A DNA stretch of 8,128 nucleotides from an uncultured Ignavibacteria bacterium. GTDB taxonomy: Bacteria; Bacteroidota; Ignavibacteria; Ignavibacteriales; Melioribacteraceae. Both the position numbers and the translations under genes were made by a program. The DNA lies in NCBI GenBank assembly GCA_937930275.1, contig CALGLM010000328.1, forward strand, positions 1-8,128, read 5' to 3'. Positions 1 to 5,443 of this stretch are shown piece after piece; positions within the stretch are counted from its first letter, which is position 1, and each line of letters starts with the position of its first letter. The notes beneath the pieces were generated by a model, which was given only the letters and a program-made list of their open reading frames with translations, had not been told where the DNA came from and did not search any database.

Positions 1-899
1 GAATCAATATCATTATAAAAAACGTTATCAATATTACTTGTTAACGGATTTATATCCCTCGGAATTGCTATATCCATAATACAAACCGCAGTATATTTTC
101 TTTTTTTCATCATTTCCTTAACATCGGCAAAATCTAAAATAAAGCCGGTTGCGCTTGTTGCACTTAAAATAATATCATAATTATAGATGCTTTCTTTAAA
201 AAACTCAAAAGGAATAATTTCACCGTGAATTTTTTCAGCTAATTTTTCGGCTTTTATTCTTGTTCTATTAGTAATAGTAATTCTACCGACACCTTTATTT
301 TTAAGGTGGATAGCAGCTAATTCAGCTGTTTCTCCCGCCCCTATTACTAAAGCACTTTTATTTGAAAGATTTGCAAATATTTTTTCAATTACTTGAACGG
401 CAGCATAACTAATTGAAATAGCCCCTTCACCAATTACTGTTTCTTTAATAGAACGTTTCCCTACTCTTACTGCAGTATCAAACAATCGCCTTAATTTTGA
501 ATTAACAAAATTGCTTTCTTCAGAAATTTGAATTGCTTCTTTAACCTGAGCTAAAATTTGGCTATCGCCAATAATAAGCGAATCTATACCGGCAGCAACC
601 GCAAAAAAATGTTTAACAGCACTACACGAAAAATAACTTATAAAATGCTCTTTTTTTATCCCTTCAACTTCCTTAAACTTAATTAATGCATCTTTAATTT
701 CATCGTGTATTAAAACAGTATTTTTTGGAATTCCTAAAATTTCGGTCCTATTGCAAGTAGATAAAACCAGTCCTTCAGTTAAAAAATCAGCTTTAAGTAC
801 ATTAATAAAATTAATTGCTTCTTCTTTACTTAAGTGAAGAGCTTCTCTAATTTCAATAGGTGCAGTTTTGTGATTTATAGATATTAAAATTATGTTCAT
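1..899 (-). CDS. hemA: Glutamyl-tRNA reductase, partial (C-terminus beyond left edge)
   Basis: Reduces glutamyl-tRNA(Glu) to glutamate-1-semialdehyde with NADPH, the first committed step of C5-pathway tetrapyrrole synthesis, in the cytoplasm. The frame is open from ATG 899 to the window edge, giving about 299 of the usual 400-430 residues. Visible motifs: N-terminal SINHKTAP (7-14); STCNRTEI (47-54) with the catalytic thioester cysteine C49; the substrate-domain stretch GIDSLIIGDSQIL (104-116); a Rossmann NADPH site GAGETAE (187-193); and MDIAIPRDINP near the edge, the family's DIAxPRDxxP signature. The C-terminal dimerisation domain is not in the window. One small oddity is that the usual Gly-Glu of the G-E-x-Q-I motif is Gly-Asp here (111-112). 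It lies 17 bases after the HemX-like gene and is probably co-transcribed with it. No strong Shine-Dalgarno is visible (only AAGAAAG). Confidence 0.97.
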   Translation of the reverse strand, partial: MNIILISINHKTAPIEIREALHLSKEEAINFINVLKADFLTEGLVLSTCNRTEILGIPKNTVLIHDEIKDALIKFKEVEGIKKEHFISYFSCSAVKHFFAVAAGIDSLIIGDSQILAQVKEAIQISEESNFVNSKLRRLFDTAVRVGKRSIKETVIGEGAISISYAAVQVIEKIFANLSNKSALVIGAGETAELAAIHLKNKGVGRITITNRTRIKAEKLAEKIHGEIIPFEFFKESIYNYDIILSATSATGFILDFADVKEMMKKRKYTAVCIMDIAIPRDINPLTSNIDNVFYNDID

Positions 900-916
900 G
901 TTAAATAATTACTTTC

Positions 917-1741
917 TTAATAAAAAGTATGAAAACTTGATGCAAGCAAATTACCCAATACTAATGAAAACATTGCAGTTATAAAACCTGCTATTGAAAA
1001 ATTAACAAATTTTCTTCCGTATAAATTTGATGAGAGCTTAAGTATTATTCCAACACCGTATAAAACCCAAACTATGCCGGTAGTAACCAGTTTAGGATCA
1101 AAATAACTGAAATTCGGAAATGCTTCCGGCAGCCAAACAATTCCTATTACAATTGAAATTGTTAATAGTACAAAACCTATTATCATACTGCTAAAGCTAA
1201 GCTTTTCAAGTATTTCGATATTAGGTAGCCTGTTAAATATTAGTCCGTATTTCTTTGTTTTTAGTGAATGGTAAAGCATTAAATATAAAGTTGAGTGTAC
1301 TGCAGAAATTGTAATGCCTGAATATCCGAGTAAAGCCGAAATAACATGCATGCCAAGCATTCTATTTCTTAATACTTCAGGCACATTTATTAAATCTTGA
1401 ATAAAGATTGTGGAAATAGTCTGAAAGATTAAAGATAAAAACAAAATAAATACACCTGTTCCCCTAATATCGGTAAGCAGCTCTAATACAAAGTAACAAC
1501 AGGCAAGTGAAAATGCCAAAATAGTAAATATTTCAAATCTGTTTGTAATAGGCGGATGGTTAAATTCTATTGTCCTTGCAAAAATATAAAATAACTGAAA
1601 AACTAATGCAATAAATAGAACTAAACGTTTTGCATTCCTAAAGGGTGATTTTTCTTCAACAAAATCATATATGTAAGTTAAAAACGCCACCAAATAAAAT
1701 ATTGGTAAAAGTATGTTTATTGTATGAATAGCAGGTATCAT
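917..1741 (-). CDS. hemX: HemX/CcsA-family cytochrome c assembly membrane protein
   Basis: A 274-residue integral membrane protein of the CcsA/CcmC/HemX superfamily, with about eight hydrophobic segments (roughly residues 5-25, 40-58, 72-90, 95-115, 130-157, 185-203, 216-235, 250-268). Conserved-looking histidines are H62 (NHPPITNRFE), H132 (RMLGMHVISALLGYSG, the family's MHV..A..GY signature) and H271 at the extreme C-terminus. The tryptophan-rich haem-handling (WWD) loop of true CcsA is degenerate: the equivalent stretch near 202-226 keeps only the DPK..T..VW skeleton. This favours HemX, the hemA-linked paralogue, over a complete haem lyase. In Bacillus, HemX lowers HemA levels; whether that holds here is inference. 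Gene order (this gene, 17 bases, hemA) supports an operon. The start ATG at 1741 has only a weak GGA upstream. Confidence 0.87.
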   Translation of the reverse strand: MIPAIHTINILLPIFYLVAFLTYIYDFVEEKSPFRNAKRLVLFIALVFQLFYIFARTIEFNHPPITNRFEIFTILAFSLACCYFVLELLTDIRGTGVFILFLSLIFQTISTIFIQDLINVPEVLRNRMLGMHVISALLGYSGITISAVHSTLYLMLYHSLKTKKYGLIFNRLPNIEILEKLSFSSMIIGFVLLTISIVIGIVWLPEAFPNFSYFDPKLVTTGIVWVLYGVGIILKLSSNLYGRKFVNFSIAGFITAMFSLVLGNLLASSFHTFY

Positions 1742-1799
1742 TTATTTCCGAGTCTTATTAAATAACCGCATTTATTAAATTATTTTATACTATAAAATA

Positions 1800-1828
1800 A
1801 TAATAAAAAAAATAAAAAAACAGTTCAA
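1800..1828 (-). promoter_or_regulatory. Candidate sigma-70-like promoter for hemX-hemA
   Basis: On the minus strand TTGAAC (1828-1823), a 17-base spacer and TATTAT (1805-1800) lie about 60 bases before the hemX-like ATG. The -35 and -10 boxes and the spacing fit the housekeeping consensus, and the flanking A/T tracts could act as UP-like elements. The region is so AT-rich that a chance match is quite possible, and true Bacteroidia use a different consensus. Confidence 0.38.
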
Positions 1829-1884
1829 AAAAAAGAGAAAAAAAACTTATTAATAATCAAATAAAATAATAATATATTTTTATC

Positions 1885-1913
1885 TTGTTTTTATTCCCTA
1901 AGATTGCTATTAT
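1885..1913 (+). promoter_or_regulatory. Candidate sigma-70-like promoter for the lipoprotein gene
   Basis: TTGTTT (1885-1890), a 17-base spacer and TATTAT (1908-1913) would place transcription start near 1920, about 30 bases before the ATG at 1950. The -10 sequence and spacer length match the candidate divergent promoter on the other strand. No good Shine-Dalgarno precedes the ATG. Confidence 0.42.
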
Positions 1914-1949
1914 TAAAGTAATATTATTTAATAACATTGGGCAATTATT

Positions 1950-2531
1950 ATGCAAAAACAAATGTTGATCTATATTTTAATTTTTTCATTTTTTAATTTA
2001 ATAATTGGTTGTACATCTTATCGTCCAACAAAAGTATATCCAAATGAATTAGATGAATTTGGGAATAACGTTATTAACATCGCAATAAACGACTCATTAT
2101 TTACATTTATCAATAAAGAAGCTTTTTATAAACAAATCCCGGTATCAATAATAGGTTACGATATCAATAATTATTACCAAAATATTCCGCTTGATAGCAT
2201 AAAGAGTATTTTAGAACCTAATATATCTATTATGCAACTTGATACGGCAGTTATTATAAAAAAACTGCAATTATTAAATAACACAGAAATTGTTTTTAAT
2301 AGTAAAGGCGGTAAACTATCTGAAAAATATTTTTTTATTAAAGGAATAACAAAAGACAGCACAACATTTTCGGTAAAAGCTAATACAATTGATTATTTAA
2401 CAATTAATAAAATAGATGTTACAGGAGTAATTGTAAAAAATTTCTTTTTGGTAGGGGGAATTCTTTTGGGGGCACTTTTTGTACTTGCCATTCTTATTGC
2501 AAAAAGTTTTAGTGGTGGATTAGCTGGGTAA
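1950..2531 (+). CDS. Orphan lipoprotein with two beta-rich segments and a C-terminal membrane helix
   Basis: 193 residues; I do not recognise a named family. Residues 1-20 form a lipoprotein signal peptide ending in the lipobox LIIG-C, so C21 would be the lipidated first residue of the mature protein. Two stretches look alike. Residues 47-93 (INDSLFTF ... SIIGYD ... IPLDSIKSI) and 111-157 (NNTEIVF ... FIKGIT ... NTIDYLTINKI) share the pattern charged turn, F-x-F/V-F, I-x-G, then I-D-x-(I/L)-x-x-I, suggesting a duplicated small beta-domain. Residues about 160-184 form one hydrophobic helix, followed by a short tail KSFSGGLAG. A lipid anchor at one end and a membrane helix at the other is unusual: the C-terminal helix may sit in the inner membrane or associate with a partner. 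The gene stands alone, divergent from hemX, with a repeat cluster starting two bases after its stop. Confidence 0.75.
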   Translation: MQKQMLIYILIFSFFNLIIGCTSYRPTKVYPNELDEFGNNVINIAINDSLFTFINKEAFYKQIPVSIIGYDINNYYQNIPLDSIKSILEPNISIMQLDTAVIIKKLQLLNNTEIVFNSKGGKLSEKYFFIKGITKDSTTFSVKANTIDYLTINKIDVTGVIVKNFFLVGGILLGALFVLAILIAKSFSGGLAG

Positions 2532-2532
2532 T

Positions 2533-2589
2533 GTTCAGGTTAGTTTGAACCAAGATTTTCAGGATGACTGACGGATTTACAGGATAAAA
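2533..2589. repeat. 46-bp repeat with inverted-repeat head, copy 1
   Basis: The core 2544-2589 aligns without gaps to 2658-2703 with 40 of 46 identities; the first 24 bases are identical. It is headed by an inverted repeat GTTCA (2533-2537) / TGAAC (2546-2550) with an 8-base loop. Inside it a 12-base unit recurs 20 bases later: GATTTTCAGGAT at 2554-2565 and GATTTACAGGAT at 2574-2585. Confidence 0.85.
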
Positions 2590-2594
2590 CCTAA

Positions 2595-2653
2595 AATCTT
2601 TAAAATCATATTAATCACATAAATCACAGTTATAAATCACATAAATCACAGTT
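2595..2653. repeat. 9-base-period AATC tandem array
   Basis: AATC begins at 2595, 2604, 2613, 2622, 2635 and 2644, that is steps of 9, 9, 9, 13 and 9. The unit resembles AATCACATA. A longer 19-base block is repeated exactly at 2613-2631 and 2635-2653, giving a 22-base higher-order period. Confidence 0.85.
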
Positions 2654-2703
2654 CAGATTTGAACCAAGATTTTCAGGATGAAATAAGAATTTAAAGGATA
2701 AAA
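2651..2703. repeat. 46-bp repeat with inverted-repeat head, copy 2
   Basis: The core 2658-2703 matches copy 1 (2544-2589). The inverted-repeat head is kept: GTTCA (2651-2655) and TGAAC (2660-2664), here with a 4-base loop instead of 8. The difference between copies in the head is therefore a 4-base indel inside the loop. Confidence 0.85.
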
Positions 2704-2713
2704 ATAATTATTT

Positions 2714-2779
2714 GTCTAATGTCTTCTATTATCTAACATCTGCAATCTAACATCTGCAATCTAACATCTATTATCTAAG
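2714..2779. repeat. 7-base-period ATCTNNN tandem array
   Basis: Seven in-phase heptads start at 2731, 2738, 2745, 2752, 2759, 2766 and 2773: ATCTAAC, ATCTGCA, ATCTAAC, ATCTGCA, ATCTAAC, ATCTATT, ATCTAAG. They alternate to give a 14-base higher-order unit. Degenerate copies (GTCTAAT, GTCTTCTATT) extend the array left to 2714. Confidence 0.88.
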
Positions 2780-2781
2780 CT

Positions 2782-2810
2782 TTTTAGCTCCGGAGGAGCG
2801 ACATTTTTGT
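2782..2810. repeat. Mini-hairpin repeat, copy 1 (GCTCC-GGA-GGAGC)
   Basis: A perfect 5-bp stem at 2787-2791 / 2795-2799 closes a three-base GGA loop. It is preceded by TTTTTA and followed by GACATTTTTGT. Its arrangement (T-rich run, A, stem, GNA loop, stem, RACAT, T-rich run) is repeated at 2838-2850 with different stem bases. Confidence 0.8.
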
Positions 2811-2832
2811 ACCCCCTAAGACCAAGCAAAAG

Positions 2833-2862
2833 TTTTAGCCTCGTAGAGGCAACATTGTTTTT
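2833..2862. repeat. Mini-hairpin repeat, copy 2 (GCCTC-GTA-GAGGC)
   Basis: A perfect 5-bp stem at 2838-2842 / 2846-2850 closes a GTA loop. It is flanked by TTTTA on the left and AACATTGTTTTTT on the right, as in copy 1, 51 bases away. Pairing is preserved by matched changes on both arms, which indicates that the hairpin rather than the primary sequence is conserved. Confidence 0.8.
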
Positions 2863-2867
2863 TATTA

Positions 2868-2888
2868 TCCATGAATGAATTTTATGGG
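2868..2888. repeat. Imperfect palindrome, copy 1
   Basis: CCAT (2869-2872) pairs with ATGG (2884-2887), and the adjoining GAA/TTT bases extend the stem to about 7 bp with one G-T pair. It differs from the copy at 2907-2926 mainly by one extra A and a T in place of the first C. Confidence 0.75.
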
Positions 2889-2906
2889 TTGGGTTAGTTC
2901 CTCACT

Positions 2907-2926
2907 CCCATGAATGATTTTATGGG
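2907..2926. repeat. Imperfect palindrome, copy 2
   Basis: CCCAT (2907-2911) and ATGGG (2922-2926) form a 5-bp stem around GAATGATTTT. This is the second copy of the palindrome at 2868-2888; the two start about 39 bases apart. Confidence 0.75.
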
Positions 2927-2966
2927 CGGCTTTTAATTCAACCCTTAAAACTCAACATTTAACATT

Positions 2967-3001
2967 AAAAAAAATCCCCATTCCGTTTTAGGAATAGGGA
3001 T
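2967..3001 (-). terminator. Rho-independent terminator of the propeller-amidase operon
   Basis: Arms 2974-2984 and 2991-3001 form an 11-bp stem with a 6-base loop. Read on the minus strand it is followed at once by eight T (2974-2967, the first shared with the stem end). The central pair is G-U on the minus-strand RNA but would be a C-A mismatch on the plus strand, so the structure is tuned to minus-strand transcripts. It lies 29 bases after the amidase stop codon. Confidence 0.92.
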
Positions 3002-3030
3002 ATTCAAACTTTAGAATTTAATATTCAAAA

Positions 3031-5436
3031 TTATTTTAACAACATCATTTTGCGGGATTGGCTAAACGAAGGAGTTTCTAATTTATAGAAATAAACACCT
3101 GAAGGTACCGTAATACCAAAATCATTTTTGCCGTTCCAAGTTACTTTATGATTTCCTACATTCATTTCCGAATTTACCAGTGTAGTAACTTTTTCGCCTA
3201 ATAAATTATAAATAGTTAATTTAACATTTTCCGATTTCGGAATGCTAAAACTAATATTAGTTGAAGGGTTAAAAGGATTTGGATAATTTTGATTCAATAC
3301 AAATTCTTTTGGAACTACATTAACGGTAGTTTCTTCCTCAACATCGGTAATAATATCTTTCTGCAAATCATCGACATATATAAATCCGGTAGTGGCACCG
3401 TTAGCAGTTTGTTTAATTACAATACTATGGAATAATTTATCTCCTGTACCAGCAATGTCACCCGAGTTTATGTATTTAAGCTTCCAGCCTGTCCAATTAA
3501 TTGTATCAACTGTTACAATTGCATTAGATGAAGAATTATAGTAAAACCAATACTCTAATGTGTTATAACTTAAATCACCATATACCCAAACACCGACTTT
3601 ACTTGTAGTACTGCTGCCAATACTTGGCTTAGTTGAATTATGGGTTCTAACTACACCGTTTGAACCTGTAAATTTATAATTAATTTTACCAGATCTGGAA
3701 CCGTTAACTTTTTTATCAGTAACTATTGTAAATGTAGTTGCATCGGGATCTGTGCCGACTGTACTGCCGCTATTATTCGGATCCCACCAACCGCCTATTA
3801 CTTCAAATTGATCTAAAACTTGTCCTGATTGATAAACTTCATCATCAATTTTAAAGTTAAATACATAATCTTGTCCCAAGAACAATCCTTCCATATCCCC
3901 TACACCGCTTTTTATAGTTAATTTATAAGTTTCGCCTGGGATAAGTGCCGATTGAGGATCAAAAGTAATTTTACCTAAAGCATAGCCGTTCAAATCAACG
4001 TAAATAGGTATTGAAGCACCTGTTGAACTTGTGAAAGATACATTTCCTCCTGAAAGAGTACTTTGTTTTAAAGGTGCGTCAAATAAAACTCTAACATTTA
4101 CAGTAGGACTAATTTTTTCGGCATTATCTTGAGGATACGCAGATAATAAATTTAGTTTATTTCTTGTTGTAAAAGTTGTAACAAAATCATTTGTCATATT
4201 TACGTTAAACATTGATTTTGCAGTATTTTTTAATTTAACCGTATATTGAGTATTGGCAGTATAAAAAGCCGTAGGAGTAAACATCATCGTTTTATCATTA
4301 TCAGACCATGTAAATAATCCTGCAATATTTGGCGTAATTTCAAAAGCTGACTGTGTAGATGTTTTATCCATTACAATATCAAAATTAAACGTTATGGATG
4401 CTTTTAGTCTAACATTTTGAGAATTATTAGCCGGCGTAACGGTTACAACCGTAGGCGGGTTATAGTTTGCTGCTTGAGTTAAATTTTTATCTGCAAAAGT
4501 CGTTTTATTTGCAAATACTGTTACAGTTGATGAATCGTATGCATAATTTTCTGCTTCAAAATACAATTTATATGTACCCGGTGCAACACTATCAAACAAG
4601 AAAAATCCGTTATTCATATTGTCGCCGGTAAAAACACGATTTCCGGGTTGAAGAGTAACTTTTACATTATTTATCGGTTTTTTAGCGTCGCCTAATGAGG
4701 AAATATAAAAGTAAGATACGGTAATTGAAGGATCACGCACTATACCTGCAATAACGCCGTGTGAGTATTCAAAATCATTATATAATTGAATAAACGATCG
4801 TGTTATTGCAACCATTTCATGGTATCTGTAAGCTTGATTCATTAAACGCCATGATTCGGGAATATAATCATGAAATGATCCTTCTGAAAGTGTTCCTGCC
4901 ATGTTTAATGTTCTTAAAACACCTAACCCTGAAGTACCCCAGTCAGGATAAAAACTCCAATCACCTCTATTATATTTTGCTGTTGTTCTGTTGGCAGCTT
5001 GTATATTATTCATTAAATACTCGCCCATAGTTTTTGCTTTTGCATAAACGGGAGCGTTATCATAACCTCTAAAAAGCATTAAAGTATAATTAGACTGGCC
5101 TAAATAACCGTTACTATGTATTGAGTGAAAATAATCGGCACCAAAATCATTTGCAATTTGACATCTTGTTGAAAGTTCCAAATCGTCCGAATCGTTATTT
5201 CCGGTACGCGTAAGTTTGACATTTGCTCCTAAGTTGGTTAACATAGGTTTTAGAATATTAGCTTTAGCCCAGTTTCCGTCAGATTCCCAAAAACCGGTAG
5301 CTGCAATATATCTATCGTTTGCAGGATCATGTCCGCCGTGACCAGGGTCAATACAAATTTTTGCACCGGATAAAGTTTGCGCATTAAAATTTAATGCAAA
5401 AGCAAAAATAAAAAGTAATATATATAATTTTCTCAT
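3031..5436 (-). CDS. Secreted multidomain N-acetylmuramoyl-L-alanine amidase with T9SS sorting domain
   Basis: Predicted zinc amidase (Amidase_3) cleaving the lactyl-amide bond between muramic acid and the stem peptide. Numbering from ATG 5436 gives 801 residues. 1-20 is a signal peptide ending FNAQ. 24-220 is the amidase, with DPGHGGHD (zinc ligand H33), ligands E51 and H107 (HSIHSN), and catalytic E185 in LSEGSFHD. About 227-327 is a carboxypeptidase-regulatory-like beta-sandwich (HGVIAGIVRD start). About 328-431 and 432-533 are two Big_5-type Ig-like domains (TPANNSQNV; YPQDNAEKI). About 545-705 is a jelly-roll-like, possibly carbohydrate-binding region. 712-801 is a T9SS type A sorting domain (NYPNPFNPST, GVYFYKLE, basic end). 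An upstream TTG at 5451 is in frame, but GAGGA at 5445-5441 is well placed for ATG 5436. It lies 7 bases after the TolB-like gene, with a strong terminator downstream. Surface display is inferred from the sorting domain. Confidence 0.93.
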   Translation of the reverse strand: MRKLYILLFIFAFALNFNAQTLSGAKICIDPGHGGHDPANDRYIAATGFWESDGNWAKANILKPMLTNLGANVKLTRTGNNDSDDLELSTRCQIANDFGADYFHSIHSNGYLGQSNYTLMLFRGYDNAPVYAKAKTMGEYLMNNIQAANRTTAKYNRGDWSFYPDWGTSGLGVLRTLNMAGTLSEGSFHDYIPESWRLMNQAYRYHEMVAITRSFIQLYNDFEYSHGVIAGIVRDPSITVSYFYISSLGDAKKPINNVKVTLQPGNRVFTGDNMNNGFFLFDSVAPGTYKLYFEAENYAYDSSTVTVFANKTTFADKNLTQAANYNPPTVVTVTPANNSQNVRLKASITFNFDIVMDKTSTQSAFEITPNIAGLFTWSDNDKTMMFTPTAFYTANTQYTVKLKNTAKSMFNVNMTNDFVTTFTTRNKLNLLSAYPQDNAEKISPTVNVRVLFDAPLKQSTLSGGNVSFTSSTGASIPIYVDLNGYALGKITFDPQSALIPGETYKLTIKSGVGDMEGLFLGQDYVFNFKIDDEVYQSGQVLDQFEVIGGWWDPNNSGSTVGTDPDATTFTIVTDKKVNGSRSGKINYKFTGSNGVVRTHNSTKPSIGSSTTSKVGVWVYGDLSYNTLEYWFYYNSSSNAIVTVDTINWTGWKLKYINSGDIAGTGDKLFHSIVIKQTANGATTGFIYVDDLQKDIITDVEEETTVNVVPKEFVLNQNYPNPFNPSTNISFSIPKSENVKLTIYNLLGEKVTTLVNSEMNVGNHKVTWNGKNDFGITVPSGVYFYKLETPSFSQSRKMMLLK

Positions 5437-5443
5437 GTCATCC

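Larger units (their letters stand above)
2532..3030. other. Gene-free region packed with short repeats
   Basis: 499 bases with no credible coding sequence on either strand. In order it holds two copies of a 46-bp repeat with inverted-repeat heads, a 9-base-period AATC array between them, a 7-base-period ATCT array, two 13-base mini-hairpins with C(GNA)G loops, two copies of a 20-21-base imperfect palindrome, a short run of AACATT-like simple sequence, and a minus-strand terminator. No transposase, tRNA or attachment site is visible. Similar short repeats are, from memory, common between genes in Bacteroidota-type genomes; I cannot check copy number here. Confidence 0.8.

Noticed and set aside
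2174..2362. 62-residue minus-strand open frame
   Set aside because: It lies entirely within the lipoprotein gene on the other strand, with no ribosome site and no recognisable content; a shadow frame in AT-rich DNA.
2533..2779. CRISPR array
   Set aside because: Repeats are tandem without unique spacers of constant length, have several unrelated units, and no cas gene is present.
2533..2926. Insertion sequence or MITE
   Set aside because: No transposase, no long terminal inverted repeats bounding the region and no target-site duplication could be seen. The hairpins may be REP-like, but that needs genome-wide data.
4800..5030. 76-residue plus-strand open frame
   Set aside because: It is antisense to the catalytic part of the amidase, which has clear conserved motifs there; no supporting features.
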